From assembly GCF_015694465.1 (NCBI RefSeq), contig NZ_JADQDO010000016.1:1-40528 (forward strand): a stretch of DNA of 40,528 nt, read 5' to 3'. The position numbers were made by a program, and so were the translations under genes. A model generated the notes under the pieces. The model was not told the origin of the DNA. It searched no databases and saw nothing but the letters and a program-made list of their open reading frames with translations. This DNA comes from Microvirga alba. GTDB taxonomy: Bacteria; Pseudomonadota; Alphaproteobacteria; Rhizobiales; Beijerinckiaceae. Positions 15,076 to 24,425 of the stretch are shown here, piece by piece (position 1 is the first letter of the stretch; each line of letters begins with the position of its first letter).

Positions 15076-15379
15076 GTGGGTGAAACTTGTCAGTGCCACC
15101 GGAATCGGTGGGCTGATCATGGCGTTTTTCGCCAGGTTCACCTTCCGCAAATTTGCCGAAGAAAACGCGGCCAGCCAGCGCGCTGGTGGCGAATCCGACA
15201 TCATCGAACAGCTGCGCAAGGAAGTGGACCGCCTTGCCGGCATCAACGAAACCCTTTCCCGCAAGGTGCAGGAACTTCAGGATCAGCTGATCCAGCTGCG
15301 CAGCGAAAACGCTGAACTGAAGGCCGAAATTCAACAGCTGAATTTCCAGATCAAGAGCATGCGACATGCAAACCAGTGA
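15047..15379 (+). CDS. membrane-anchored coiled-coil protein, holin candidate
   Basis: A 110-residue protein. One hydrophobic segment (about residues 14-30, [18 protein letters not shown]) is followed by a long charged coiled coil ([15 protein letters not shown] to [10 protein letters not shown]). It is first in the lysis set and overlaps the endolysin gene by 14 bases, so a holin or pinholin role is likely. One TM segment plus a long coil is not a classical holin form, and a structural or lysis-timing protein is possible. The start has only AAGA directly upstream. Confidence 0.65.
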   Translation: MDETTNSIAEWVKLVSATGIGGLIMAFFARFTFRKFAEENAASQRAGGESDIIEQLRKEVDRLAGINETLSRKVQELQDQLIQLRSENAELKAEIQQLNFQIKSMRHANQ

Positions 15380-15830
15380 AGCGGGCATCGCGCTGGTGAA
15401 GCAGTTCGAAGGCTTCCGCGCGAAACCATACCGCTGCCCAGCGGGCATTCCCACAATCGGCTACGGCGCGACGTTCTACCCGGACGGCCGCAAAGTGCAG
15501 CTGACCGATCCGCCCATCACTGAAACCTTCGCCACCGAAATGCTGCGCAACATGCTGGGCGGCTTCGAACGTGGCGTGCTGCGCCATGTGGCCGTGCCGC
15601 TGGCCCAGCATGAATTCGATGCCCTGGTGTCCTTCGCCTACAACCTGGGCACCGAAAGCCTGCCTGGTTCCACGCTGCTGAAGAAGCTGAACGCCGGCGA
15701 CAAGCGTGGCGCAGCCGATCAACTGCTGCGCTGGAACCGTGCGAACGGCCAGGTGATGGCCGGCCTGACACGACGCCGCGAAGCTGAACGCGCCATGTTC
15801 CTGGGGAAATCGAATGCCGCTGCTGCTTAA
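15366..15830 (+). CDS. endolysin, GH24 lysozyme
   Basis: A 154-residue T4-lysozyme-like muramidase. The catalytic triad is Glu15 (FEGF), Cys24 (RCPAG) and Thr30 (PTIGYG) with the family spacing E-8aa-C/D-5aa-T. The substrate-lobe motifs ALVSFAYNLG and RWNRANGQVMAGLTRRREAER follow. No signal peptide or SAR segment is seen at the N-terminus, so export would need a holin. It cuts peptidoglycan at the end of infection. Confidence 0.96.
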   Translation: MQTSEAGIALVKQFEGFRAKPYRCPAGIPTIGYGATFYPDGRKVQLTDPPITETFATEMLRNMLGGFERGVLRHVAVPLAQHEFDALVSFAYNLGTESLPGSTLLKKLNAGDKRGAADQLLRWNRANGQVMAGLTRRREAERAMFLGKSNAAAA

Positions 15831-16224
15831 CATTCTGCGCCGGCACTGGCCGGCCATCGCTGCATTCACGGTGATGCTGGCCGTGGTGTGCTGGGCCTAC
15901 CTGCAGGGCAAGGCCATCGGCACCACCGAATGCCAGGCACGCTACGAAGCGCAGCTGGCTGAACGCGACCGTGCTGCAGCTGCTGCCCTGGCTGCTGCCC
16001 TGGAAGAAGCCCAGGCGCAGGCACGCGCCGCAATGGAAACCGAACGGCAGCATCTGACTGCCCAGGCCAAAACCGACGCGGCTTTCCGCGTGATCACGAA
16101 CACCGTCACGGAATACATCCATGCGAAACCTGATGTGGCTGCCTGCAGCCTTGATGCTGACGGCCTGCGCATCTGGAACGGCGCCCACCGTGGTGCAGCC
16201 CCAGGCGCGGCCGATCATCCCTGA
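15814..16224 (+). CDS. i-spanin, Rz-like
   Basis: A 136-residue protein with an N-terminal transmembrane helix (IAAFTVMLAVVCWAYLQGKA) and a long periplasmic Ala/Glu/Gln coiled coil. This is the inner-membrane spanin layout. It starts inside the endolysin gene and contains the start of Rz1 in another frame. With Rz1 it would fuse inner and outer membranes in the last step of lysis. Confidence 0.88.
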   Translation: MPLLLNILRRHWPAIAAFTVMLAVVCWAYLQGKAIGTTECQARYEAQLAERDRAAAAALAAALEEAQAQARAAMETERQHLTAQAKTDAAFRVITNTVTEYIHAKPDVAACSLDADGLRIWNGAHRGAAPGAADHP

Positions 16225-16396
16225 AGCCCTGCTGATCCCATGCCCTGCCCTGCCCGACGCGAAGGACGGCAAGCTGGGCACCCTGCTGCAGAACCACGTC
16301 GATGTGGTTCATGCCTATCACACGTGCGCGCGCCGTCACGGCGACCTGTCGGACGTGGCGCGGCGCCTGTCAGAAGGCCCAGGGGGCGCACCATGA
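16121..16396 (+). CDS. o-spanin, Rz1-like lipoprotein
   Basis: A 91-residue lipoprotein whose N-terminal signal ends in the lipobox LTAC (Cys about residue 15). Proline-rich stretches follow, and a short periplasmic domain. It begins within Rz in a different frame and extends 172 bases past it, which is the partly embedded Rz/Rz1 layout. Outer-membrane half of the spanin pair. Confidence 0.87.
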   Translation: MRNLMWLPAALMLTACASGTAPTVVQPQARPIIPEALLIPCPALPDAKDGKLGTLLQNHVDVVHAYHTCARRHGDLSDVARRLSEGPGGAP

Positions 16397-16516
16397 TGGT
16401 GCATGGCCCCGGCTTTCGGGTCCTTCCCGACCCCCCACCCACTGCGGGCGCAAGGCGGCCGCGACGTTTCCCATGTGGGTGGGCTATGAAAAACGAACTT
16501 ATGATTACAAAAACCT
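16397..16516 (+). other. gap before terS, candidate cos/packaging site
   Basis: These 120 bases hold no clear gene and are very G+C-rich with C runs (around 16429-16440) and GGCGGCCGCGACG (16454-16466). The stretch TTTCGGGTCC/TTCCCGACC (about 16412-16433) is a small dyad. Lambda-like phages with Nu1/GpA terminases carry cos just upstream of terS, so this is the natural place for it. No cut site can be named from sequence alone. Confidence 0.35.
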
Positions 16517-17047
16517 ATGACGGCGGCCAAAGCTAGGGGCCAGCAGGTCACCAGGTCCGGCCTGGCCGATGTGTTCGGTGTGGCGCTGCCCACCGTGGAC
16601 GGCTGGGTGCGCCAGGGCTGCCCGTTCCTGGAACGTGGTGGCCGTGGCCGCGAGTGGAAATTTTCCACGGCGGACGTGATGGCCTGGCTGCGCGACAAGG
16701 CGGTGGCCGAAGCCACTGGCGACGTGCAGGCCGATGAAACCGAACTGAAGCGCCGAAAGCTGGCAGCGGAAACCGCCAAGGCCGAACTGGACCTGGCGAA
16801 AGCGCGCGGCCTGGTGGCGCCGCTGGATCAGGTCGAACGCATGGTGTCGAAGGCGTTCGCCCAGGTGCGCGCCGGCATGCGCAACCTGCCAGGCCGAACA
16901 GTCACCCAGCTGATCGGTGAAACTGACGAACGAAAATTCAAAACCGTGCTGCTGCACGAAATCGACCAGGTGCTGGAAGCCCTGGCCGCCGCGAACCTGG
17001 CTGAAGCGGAAGAAGCGGAAGATGAAGAAACCGAGGATCAAGAGTGA
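16517..17047 (+). CDS. terminase small subunit (Nu1 family)
   Basis: A 176-residue protein. The N-terminal winged HTH (VTRSGLADVFGVALPTVDGWVRQG) matches lambda Nu1-type DNA recognition. The central helical region (ELKRRKLAAETAKAELDLAKARG) drives assembly, and the acidic tail (EAEEAEDEETEDQE) likely touches the large subunit. It recognises the packaging site and loads TerL. It overlaps the next gene by 4 bases. Confidence 0.88.
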   Translation: MTAAKARGQQVTRSGLADVFGVALPTVDGWVRQGCPFLERGGRGREWKFSTADVMAWLRDKAVAEATGDVQADETELKRRKLAAETAKAELDLAKARGLVAPLDQVERMVSKAFAQVRAGMRNLPGRTVTQLIGETDERKFKTVLLHEIDQVLEALAAANLAEAEEAEDEETEDQE

Positions 17048-18222
17048 ATGCACGCGACGAAAAACTGCTGGAATTCGCCACTGACCGCCAGGCCGAATGC
17101 CTGAACGCCTACTGGACGCACGGCACCTATTACAAGGCCGGCAAAGCCCTGGGCATCGATCCCGCGAATATCTGGAAATCATTCAAGGCCGTGCGCGCGA
17201 AAGCCGCGCGCCAGGGTTATGCGCCTGCGCACGACATGACGCACACGGTGCCGGATGGATTCAACGTGAAGGGCGTGTCCACCTACTACAACAAGGACGG
17301 CAAGCCGACCGGCCAGTGGGTGAAAACAAACATCGACATGGAACGCCAGGCCGTGCTGCTGCGCGAAGCGGTGGCGGCCCTGTCCGTCGAAATCAGGCCC
17401 GAACATCCGCTGCCAGCCCCATCCCGCACGCTGGACCAGCTGCTGAACTGCTACGTGATCACCGACTATCACCTGGGCGCGAAAGCCTGGGGCGAAGAAA
17501 CCGGCGCTGATTGGGACACCGAAATCGCTGAAAACATGCTGGTGTCCTGGTTCGGTGCAGCCATTGCCCAGGCGCCCGACGCGCGTGTGGGTGTGTTCGC
17601 GCAGCTGGGTGACTTCATGCACTTCGATGGCCTGGCCGCGATCACGCCGACCAGCGGCCACCTACTGGATGCCGACACCAGGTTCCAGAAAGTGATCCGT
17701 GTGGCCATCGCGGTGATCCGCCGCGTCACATCGATGCTGCTGCAGAAGCATGAACACGTGCACTTGCTGATGGCCGAAGGGAACCACGACATCGCCAGCA
17801 GCGCCTGGCTGCGCGAACTTTTCGCGGCACTGTATGCCGACGAACCGCGCATCACGGTGAACGTGCGGCCTGATCCTTATTACTGCATCGAACACGGCAG
17901 CACTTCGCTGTTCTTCCACCATGGCCACAAGCGGAAACTGGACACGCTGGAAACGACGCTGATCGCAAAGTTCCGCGACGTGTTCGGCCGCACCCAGCAC
18001 AGCTACGCACACACCGGGCACCTGCACCACAATGTGCTGCGCGAAACGAACACGATGCACATCGAACAGCACCGCACCCTGGCGGCACCCGACAGCCACG
18101 CAAGCCGTGGCGGCTGGATGTCCGGGCGTGATGCGAAGGTGATCACCTACCACGCCGATCACGGCGAAGTGGGCCGCATCATCGTTTCGGCCGACATGCT
18201 GAAAGGCAGCCCGGGCGGATGA
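17044..18222 (+). CDS. HTH-metallophosphoesterase fusion between the terminase genes
   Basis: A 392-residue protein (GTG in a GTGA overlap). Residues 1-60 form an HTH (YYKAGKALGIDPANIWKSFKAVRAKA). Residues 135-335 carry a complete calcineurin-like phosphoesterase site: D141-x-H143, GD (189-190), GNHD (246-249), HGH (293-295) and GHLH (325-328). A two-metal nuclease or phosphatase activity is expected. Position between terS and terL, with coupled translation, suggests a packaging or DNA-end-processing role; that part is inference. Confidence 0.87.
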   Translation: MNARDEKLLEFATDRQAECLNAYWTHGTYYKAGKALGIDPANIWKSFKAVRAKAARQGYAPAHDMTHTVPDGFNVKGVSTYYNKDGKPTGQWVKTNIDMERQAVLLREAVAALSVEIRPEHPLPAPSRTLDQLLNCYVITDYHLGAKAWGEETGADWDTEIAENMLVSWFGAAIAQAPDARVGVFAQLGDFMHFDGLAAITPTSGHLLDADTRFQKVIRVAIAVIRRVTSMLLQKHEHVHLLMAEGNHDIASSAWLRELFAALYADEPRITVNVRPDPYYCIEHGSTSLFFHHGHKRKLDTLETTLIAKFRDVFGRTQHSYAHTGHLHHNVLRETNTMHIEQHRTLAAPDSHASRGGWMSGRDAKVITYHADHGEVGRIIVSADMLKGSPGG

Positions 18223-20207
18223 TGGACCTGCAGCATTTCAGCAATGCGCGGGGCATTGCCGAAATCATCAACAGGTCGGCAGCCCGCCATCTTGCACCGC
18301 CGCCCGACCTGAAACCCAGCGAGTGGGCCGAAATGGCTGTCCGCATCCCGGAAGGGAACGCGGTGCCTGGCCCCTATCGCCTGGCGAATGCGCCTTACCA
18401 GCGCGAACCCATGGACATGCTGGTGAACCCCGACTGCTACCGCATCACGCTGATGTGGGGCGCCCAGGTGGGCAAAACACTGCTGGCGCTGTGCGTGCAG
18501 GGTTACTGCATCGAAATGCTGCCGCGCAGCCAGATGATGATGCAGCCCAGCCAGGCCGACCTGCAGACCTGGCTGGAAACGAAATTCAATCCGCTGGTGG
18601 ACGCGAACCAGCAGCTGCGCCGGCTGATCGCAAAGCCGCGCGGCCGCGAAGGCGTGAACAACCAGAAAATGAAATCCTACCCGGGCGGCTTCCTGATGTT
18701 CGCCTGGTCCGGCAGCCCGAAAACGATGCGCGGCCGATCTGCGCCAGTGATCGTGTGCGACGAAGTGGACGGCTACGAAGTCACCGAGGAAGGCCACCCG
18801 GTCGGCCTGCTGTGGCAGCGTGCGGCCACCTTCGGGGACCAGCGTTTCCTGGTCGAAATCAGCACGCCCACCGTGAAGGGTGAAAGCTACATCGAAAAGG
18901 CGTTCGAAGCCGGCGACCAGCGCCGCTTTTATGTCGCCTGCCCGCACTGCGGCGAACACCAGGCGCTGAACTGGTCGAATGTGACGTGGGCCGGAAAGGA
19001 TGAACCAGGCGAAGAACAGCAGCCCGAAACGGCGCGCTATGCGTGCCAGGGCTGCGGCGCGCTGTGGGACGATGGCGAACGCATCGCCGCGATCCGCAAC
19101 GCCGAACAAGTCGGCGCAGGATGGAAGGGCGCAAAGCCGTTCCGTGGCCATGCCAGCTACCACCTGAACGAACTTTATTCGACGTTCCGCAGGCTGAAGG
19201 ACATCGTGCAGTCCTACCTGGACAAAATCGCCACCGATGACCTGCAGACATTCACGAACGTGTCGCTGGCCGAAACCTTCGAAGAACGCGGCGAACAGGC
19301 GGACCCCGACAGCCTGATGACCAGGGCCGAAGAATGGACGGCGCAGGTTCCAGCCGGTGGCCTGGTGCTGACGGCCGGCGTGGACATGCAGCAGGACCGC
19401 CTGGAAGTGGAAATTGTGGCCTGGGGCCACGGTGAAGAATCCTGGTCCGTCGATTACCTGGTGCTGTGGGGCGACCCACTGCAGGGCGACGTGTGGGAAG
19501 AACTGGAAGAAGTGCTGTCCAGCACCTGGCTGCACGAAAGCGGCGCCCAGCTGCCCATCCTGGCGGCGTGCGTGGACACTGGTGGCACTGGTGGCAACAC
19601 CCAGGCGGCCTACGAATGGCTGCGCGGAAAGACCGGCCGGCGCATTTTCGGCATCAAGGGCGTGGCCGGATGGGGCCGGCCCATTGTGGCAGCGCCCAGC
19701 AGGAAGCAGTCCGGCAAGAATGCGCGCAAGGTGGACCTGTTCCTGGTCGGCACCGATGAAGCAAAACTGACGGTGATGCGCCGCCTGGCCGTCGAAAAAC
19801 CCGGCGCGGGTTACTGCCACGTGCCGAATGATCGCGGCGCGGACTGGTATCAGCAGCTGACGGCCGAAAAACTGGTGACGCGCTACGTGAAGGGTTTTCC
19901 TGTGCGCGAATGGCACCAGACCAGGCCGCGAAACGAAGCCCTGGACTGTCGCGTGTATGCGCTGGCGGCGCTGAAAATTGCGAACCCCAGCATGCGACGT
20001 GCAGCCGAACGGCTGATGATGCCGAAGTCGGCAGAAGAAGAACTGAAACGGACGAAATGGAAGGCGAAAAAGCCCGAACCAGCGCCCGAGCCAGTGCCCG
20101 AGGAAAAACCACAAGAGGAAAGCCCGGCGACTGTCGCGGAAACTGTGCGCATTAAACGATCCAGCGCCCTGAAGCGGAAACGCGGGGGCTGGGTTCATAA
20201 TTGGTGA
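18219..20207 (+). CDS. terminase large subunit (lambda GpA family)
   Basis: A 662-residue packaging motor. The ATPase has Walker A GAQVGKT (81-87) and Walker B VIVCDE (Asp181, Glu182). Paired CxxC motifs (CPHC at 240-243 and CQGC near 280) match the GpA zinc site. The nuclease domain begins near LTAGVDMQQDRLEVEIVAWG, with further acidic residues downstream (CVDTGG). The Pro/Glu-rich C-terminal tail contains the second late repeat as EKPQEE. Lambda-type enzymes cut at cos sites. Confidence 0.95.
   Translation: MMDLQHFSNARGIAEIINRSAARHLAPPPDLKPSEWAEMAVRIPEGNAVPGPYRLANAPYQREPMDMLVNPDCYRITLMWGAQVGKTLLALCVQGYCIEMLPRSQMMMQPSQADLQTWLETKFNPLVDANQQLRRLIAKPRGREGVNNQKMKSYPGGFLMFAWSGSPKTMRGRSAPVIVCDEVDGYEVTEEGHPVGLLWQRAATFGDQRFLVEISTPTVKGESYIEKAFEAGDQRRFYVACPHCGEHQALNWSNVTWAGKDEPGEEQQPETARYACQGCGALWDDGERIAAIRNAEQVGAGWKGAKPFRGHASYHLNELYSTFRRLKDIVQSYLDKIATDDLQTFTNVSLAETFEERGEQADPDSLMTRAEEWTAQVPAGGLVLTAGVDMQQDRLEVEIVAWGHGEESWSVDYLVLWGDPLQGDVWEELEEVLSSTWLHESGAQLPILAACVDTGGTGGNTQAAYEWLRGKTGRRIFGIKGVAGWGRPIVAAPSRKQSGKNARKVDLFLVGTDEAKLTVMRRLAVEKPGAGYCHVPNDRGADWYQQLTAEKLVTRYVKGFPVREWHQTRPRNEALDCRVYALAALKIANPSMRRAAERLMMPKSAEEELKRTKWKAKKPEPAPEPVPEEKPQEESPATVAETVRIKRSSALKRKRGGWVHNW
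20103..20120 (+). repeat. late repeat element, copy 2 (before head connector and portal)
   Basis: GAAAAnCCACAAGAGGAA with n = A, inside the 3' end of terL, 84 bases before the gpW-like gene. A small bulged hairpin (GCGAC/GTCGC) follows at once. It is the only copy in which the next gene also has an overlapping stop. Confidence 0.85.
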
Positions 20208-20752
20208 AGGCAATCGTGAACGGCATTTTTCCGTCGAGCATTTCAGCAGGACTGACTTTTGACCGCGCAGCGACCCTGACAGCCCACCCGGCACCGGAAT
20301 GGCAACTGTCGGCGGCGCTGCGCGGACCGTCCGCTGTCGATCTGCAGGCGGAAGCTGTCGGCACGGCCCACCGTTTCCTGGTGCCAGCGACTGAAACCGC
20401 GACCTGGGAACCTGGCGACTACTGGTTCAGCATTCGCGCGACCCGTGCCGATGGCACGGTGGCCGAAGTCGAAGCCGGCCAGATGACGATCAAGCCCGAC
20501 CTGGCTGCCATGGAAAGCGGCCATGACGGACGCGACCACGTTCGGCGCGTCCTGGACGCCATCGAAGCGGTGATCGAACGCCGCGCGACCATCGACCAGG
20601 AACGCTACACCATCAACAACCGCGAACTGTGGCGCACGCCCATCCCTGACCTGCTGGTGCTGCGCGACCGCTACCGTTCCGAACTGCGCCGGATGAACCA
20701 GGCCCGCAAAGGCGGCCTGTTCGATCAGGCCGTGCGCGTGAGGTTCCGCTAA
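20204..20752 (+). CDS. head-tail joining protein, gpW-like with extra N-terminal domain
   Basis: A 182-residue protein from a GTG in a GTGA overlap with terL. The C-terminal 75 residues resemble lambda gpW: a helical VLDAIEAVIERRATIDQ, then YTINNRELWRTPIPDLLVLRDRYRSEL. The first 100 residues are beta-rich with an Ig/BACON-like pattern (LTAHPAPEWQLSAALRG; WEPGDYWFSIRATRADG). gpW joins the portal channel; the added domain may decorate the head or neck. The position before the portal gene fits. Confidence 0.75.
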   Translation: MKAIVNGIFPSSISAGLTFDRAATLTAHPAPEWQLSAALRGPSAVDLQAEAVGTAHRFLVPATETATWEPGDYWFSIRATRADGTVAEVEAGQMTIKPDLAAMESGHDGRDHVRRVLDAIEAVIERRATIDQERYTINNRELWRTPIPDLLVLRDRYRSELRRMNQARKGGLFDQAVRVRFR

Positions 20753-22303
20753 GTGGCCATTCTTGACATTTTCAAGCGAAGCCAGCCCGCAGAGGCTGGC
20801 GCAAGTGCACCGAAGCCGAAGTGGGCGCCGGTGCGCGCTGCCATGCGCATGTTCGATGCGTCGAAACAGGACCGACTGACTGGCGACTGGCTGGCGCATC
20901 CTGTCACCGCTGAATGGCTGATCCGCATGCACCAGCGTGTGCTGGTGGCGCGCGCCCGAGAACAGGCGGTGAATAATGATTACGCGCGTGCGTTCATTCG
21001 CATGTGCCGCCAGAACATCGTCGGCCCGAAGGGCGTGATGATGCAGGCGCAAAGCCGCGACGATGCGGGCAAGCTGGACACCCTGGCGAACCAGGCCATC
21101 GAATCCGCATGGACGAAATGGGGCCACCGGAACCACTGCGATGTGGCTGGCGTGCAGTCCTGGCGTTCGATTCAGGCCGGCGCTGTGGTGTCGGCAGCAA
21201 AGGACGGCGAATTCATGCTGCGCAAAATCTTCGGCGCCGATGCTGGCCCGTTCGGTTTCGCGCTGCAGGTGCTGGACCCGCAACGCTGCCACCCGCAGTT
21301 CGATCAGTATGATCTGCCGGACGGCCGTTTCATTCGCGCCGGCATCGAATTCAACAAATACGGCAAGCCTGTCGCCTACCACTTCACCGTGGCGAAGGAA
21401 TCCGACGCCTTTTACAATTACAGCTATGCCGGCCTGCACTATCACCGCATCCCGGCTGAAGAAATCATCCACGGCTTCGTGCCGGATATGGTCGGCCAGA
21501 AGCGCGGCCTGCCCTGGATGGCCACCGGCCTGTTCCGCATGAAGCAGCTGGTCGGCTTCGAAAACGCCGCCATCGTGAACGCGCGCATCGGCGCCAGCAA
21601 AATGGGCGTGATCCAGTGGAAGGAAGGCCGTGGCCCTGATCTGGATGATGAAGAACTTGAAACGTTCGAAATGAACGCTGAACCAGGCGAATTTCCGGTG
21701 CTGCCGGAAGGCGCCGAACTGCACGAATGGAATCCGCAATATCCCAGCGGTGAATTCGCCACGTTCAACAAAGCAATGCTGCGCGGAATCGCTGCTGGTT
21801 TCGGCGTGCTTTACAACAACCTGGCCAACGATCTGGAACACGTGAACTTCAGTTCCATTCGCCAGGGCACGCTGGACGAACGCGAACACTGGAAAGAAAT
21901 GCAGGAATGGCTGATCGAAGCCCTGATCCAGCCGGTGTTCGAAGCATGGCTGCCGCGCGCATTGCTGGGTGGCCACATCACTGTGAAAGGCCGCCCGCTG
22001 AAGGCTGAACGGATCGACCGTTACAGCATGGTGTCCTGGCAGCCGCGCCGCTGGGCGTGGATCGACCCGCGCGCCGATGTCGATGCCGCTGTGGTGGCAA
22101 AAAACAATCTGCTGCTGTCGCCTGGCCAGATCATCCGCGAACAGGGGCGCGATCCTTCTGATGTGTGGCGCGAAATCGCCAGCGACATCGAAGAAATGCG
22201 AAGCGCCGGCATCCCGGACGATTTCATCAAGGCCGCCATTCTGGACAAAAACCTGCAGGCCACCGTCCAGGCGCAGGCAATGCAGCCGAAGGGGACGGAA
22301 TAA
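20753..22303 (+). CDS. portal protein (lambda gpB family)
   Basis: A 516-residue protein, GTG start following the gpW-like stop. Family patterns are clear: DRLTGDWLAHPVTAEWLIR near the N-terminus, NDYARAFIRMCRQNIVGPKG, then GFVPDMVGQKRGLPWMATG and the long helix region NLANDLEHVNFSSIRQGTLDEREHW. It forms the 12-subunit ring at the packaging vertex. In lambda/HK97 relatives a protease gene follows directly; here 4 kb of fibre genes intervene. Confidence 0.95.
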   Translation: MAILDIFKRSQPAEAGASAPKPKWAPVRAAMRMFDASKQDRLTGDWLAHPVTAEWLIRMHQRVLVARAREQAVNNDYARAFIRMCRQNIVGPKGVMMQAQSRDDAGKLDTLANQAIESAWTKWGHRNHCDVAGVQSWRSIQAGAVVSAAKDGEFMLRKIFGADAGPFGFALQVLDPQRCHPQFDQYDLPDGRFIRAGIEFNKYGKPVAYHFTVAKESDAFYNYSYAGLHYHRIPAEEIIHGFVPDMVGQKRGLPWMATGLFRMKQLVGFENAAIVNARIGASKMGVIQWKEGRGPDLDDEELETFEMNAEPGEFPVLPEGAELHEWNPQYPSGEFATFNKAMLRGIAAGFGVLYNNLANDLEHVNFSSIRQGTLDEREHWKEMQEWLIEALIQPVFEAWLPRALLGGHITVKGRPLKAERIDRYSMVSWQPRRWAWIDPRADVDAAVVAKNNLLLSPGQIIREQGRDPSDVWREIASDIEEMRSAGIPDDFIKAAILDKNLQATVQAQAMQPKGTE

Positions 22304-22692
22304 TGGCTGCCGGAATTTACGACATCATCATCGAACAGGGCGCGGACTGGCGCCTGGTTATGACCTGGAAGGACGCGGAAGGCGCGCCGGTTAATTTATC
22401 CGGCTACACCGCACGCATGCAGGTGCGTGAAACGTTCGCCAGCAAGTCGAAGCTGTTCGAACTGACTACTGAAAACGGCCGCATCACCCTGGCGGCCGCT
22501 GATGGCGTGATCACGCTGCACTTGCCTGCAGCTGTGTCCGCTGCCGCCGTGATCAACCCGGCGAAACTGGCCTGGATCGATGGAAAGCAGGCCGCGCAGA
22601 TGGTGTTCGATGTCGAAATGATCGACGCCGCTGGCGTGGTCACGCGGCTGATCCAGGGTTCTGTGCTTTTCGTGCCCGAGGTTACGAAGTGA
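22303..22692 (+). CDS. Ig-like structural protein, fibre module
   Basis: A 129-residue protein starting in TAATG. The pattern IIEQGADWRLVMTWKDAEGAPVNLSGYTARMQVR followed by ITLAAADGVITLHLPAA is widespread in phages next to fibre genes; it resembles the N-terminal beta-sandwich of baseplate upper proteins. A structural adaptor is likely. The exact virion position is unknown. Confidence 0.7.
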   Translation: MAAGIYDIIIEQGADWRLVMTWKDAEGAPVNLSGYTARMQVRETFASKSKLFELTTENGRITLAAADGVITLHLPAAVSAAAVINPAKLAWIDGKQAAQMVFDVEMIDAAGVVTRLIQGSVLFVPEVTK

Positions 22693-22976
22693 GCGATCAG
22701 ACCATCATCGTTTCCGAACCTGGGGCATCCCAGGTTCATGTGAATGGCGGTGCACCTGACACGGTGGTGATCGTGTCGGATCAGACCGCTTCGCGCGTCA
22801 TTGTGGGGCGCGATTCTTCCGACGCCATCAACGTGGTTCGGCCGGCATACGGCAACGGCCTGGATGGCATCCCTGTGAACGTCACGAATCCGAAAATGGG
22901 TGACGTGATTTCGTTCAACGGGGCTGTTTTTACGAACCGCGATCAAACCGATCTGACCGATGGGGGAAACTTCTAA
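22689..22976 (+). CDS. small beta-rich structural protein
   Basis: A 95-residue protein (GTG in a GTGA overlap). It contains repeated short strands (TIIVSEPGASQVHVNGGAPDTVVIVSDQTASRVIVG) that look like a small beta-helix or sandwich. Ends GAVFTNRDQTDLTDGGNF directly against the fibre ATG. A fibre-attachment or trimerisation role is possible. No family is recognised. Confidence 0.65.
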   Translation: MSDQTIIVSEPGASQVHVNGGAPDTVVIVSDQTASRVIVGRDSSDAINVVRPAYGNGLDGIPVNVTNPKMGDVISFNGAVFTNRDQTDLTDGGNF

Positions 22977-24380
22977 ATGGCAAACACTGTCCGCATCAAA
23001 CGACGCGCCGCTGGCGGCGCTGCTGGCGCGCCTTCCGCGCTGCAGAACGCCGAACTGGCATTCAACGAACAGGATGATGTCCTGTATTACGGCAAAGGCA
23101 CAGGCGGCGCCGGTGGCACTGCCACCCAGGTGCTGGCCATCGGCGGCCCTGGCGCATTCCAGGCGAAAGACGATGACCTGACAGCCATCGCCGGCCTGTC
23201 CACGAACGGCATCATCGCCCGAACCGGTGCAGGCACTGCTGCAGCGCGCAGTGTGGCAGGCACTTCGGGCCGCGTGAGCGTCACGAATGGCGACGGCGTG
23301 AGTGGAAACCCCACCATCGACCTGTCCACCAGTGGCGTGACTGCTGGCACGTTCACGAAGCTGACCGTGGACGCCTACGGCCGCGCCACTTCTGGCGCCC
23401 AGGCATCCCGCAGCGACCTTTCTGCACCGACTGGCGACGTTTCGAATGGCGGCTTCAAGCTGACGAACGTGGCGGACCCGGTGAATGCCCAGGACGCGGC
23501 CACGAAGAACTACGTGGACAGCGTGGCCCAGGGGCTGGACCCGAAACAGTCCGTGCGCGCGGCCACCACGGCGAACATCGCCAGCCTTTCGGGCACGATG
23601 ACCATCGACGGTGTGGCGCTGGTCGCTGGCGACCGTGTTCTGGTGAAGGACCAGTCCACCGCCGCGCAAAATGGCATCTATGTGGTGGCAAGCGGCGCCT
23701 GGTCGCGCGCTTCCGACGCCGACACCTGGGCAGAACTGGTTTCCGCTTACGTGTTCGTGGAACAGGGCACAACGAACGCTGACAACGGCTTCCTGTGCAC
23801 CGTGGACCCGGGCGGCACTGTCGGCGCAACCGCCGTGACTTTCGTGCAGTTCAGCGGCGCGGGCCAGATCACGGCCGGCGCTGGCCTGACCAAGACCGGC
23901 AACCAGTTGGACGTGGGCGCAGGCACTGGCATCCAGGTGAACGCTGATGACATTCAGCTGACCGGCCAGGCGCTGGCACTGCACAACCTTGCAACCAGTG
24001 GCCTGATCGTCCGCACCGGCGCCGGCACAGTGGCCGGCCGCACCCTGGCGGCTTCTGGCAGTGGCATTTCGGTGTCGAACGGTGACGGTGTTTCTGGAAA
24101 CCCGACTGTGAGCCTGTCGGCTGCTGCTGCAGCCCTGGGCGCACTGACGCCGGCCGCAGATCAGCTGCCCTATTTCACCGGCGCTGCGGCTGCTGCGCTT
24201 ACCACGCTGTCGGCTTTCATCCGCACGCTGCTGGATGATGCAGACGCTGCTGCCGCGCGCAGCACGCTGGGCCTGGGCACGATGGCCACGCAAGCGGCCA
24301 GCGGTGTCGCCATCACTGGCGGCAGCATCACGAACCTGACCACTTTCGACGGTGTGACAATCGACGGCGGCACATTCTGA
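22977..24380 (+). CDS. tail fibre / receptor-binding protein 1
   Basis: A 467-residue Gly/Ala/Thr-rich fibre. The N-terminus ([35 protein letters not shown]) is an attachment domain found in many fibre proteins. The middle has repeated units ([32 protein letters not shown] and a second similar copy near 350). A central part ([16 protein letters not shown]) resembles common tail fibre repeats, including [21 protein letters not shown]. The C-terminal end is short and lacks a chaperone tip. Fibre tips determine host range. Confidence 0.85.
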   Translation: MANTVRIKRRAAGGAAGAPSALQNAELAFNEQDDVLYYGKGTGGAGGTATQVLAIGGPGAFQAKDDDLTAIAGLSTNGIIARTGAGTAAARSVAGTSGRVSVTNGDGVSGNPTIDLSTSGVTAGTFTKLTVDAYGRATSGAQASRSDLSAPTGDVSNGGFKLTNVADPVNAQDAATKNYVDSVAQGLDPKQSVRAATTANIASLSGTMTIDGVALVAGDRVLVKDQSTAAQNGIYVVASGAWSRASDADTWAELVSAYVFVEQGTTNADNGFLCTVDPGGTVGATAVTFVQFSGAGQITAGAGLTKTGNQLDVGAGTGIQVNADDIQLTGQALALHNLATSGLIVRTGAGTVAGRTLAASGSGISVSNGDGVSGNPTVSLSAAAAALGALTPAADQLPYFTGAAAAALTTLSAFIRTLLDDADAAAARSTLGLGTMATQAASGVAITGGSITNLTTFDGVTIDGGTF

Positions 24381-24425
24381 TTTTTTAACCCGGCCAGTTT
24401 TGGCGATTTTTAAGGGTCCATGTTT

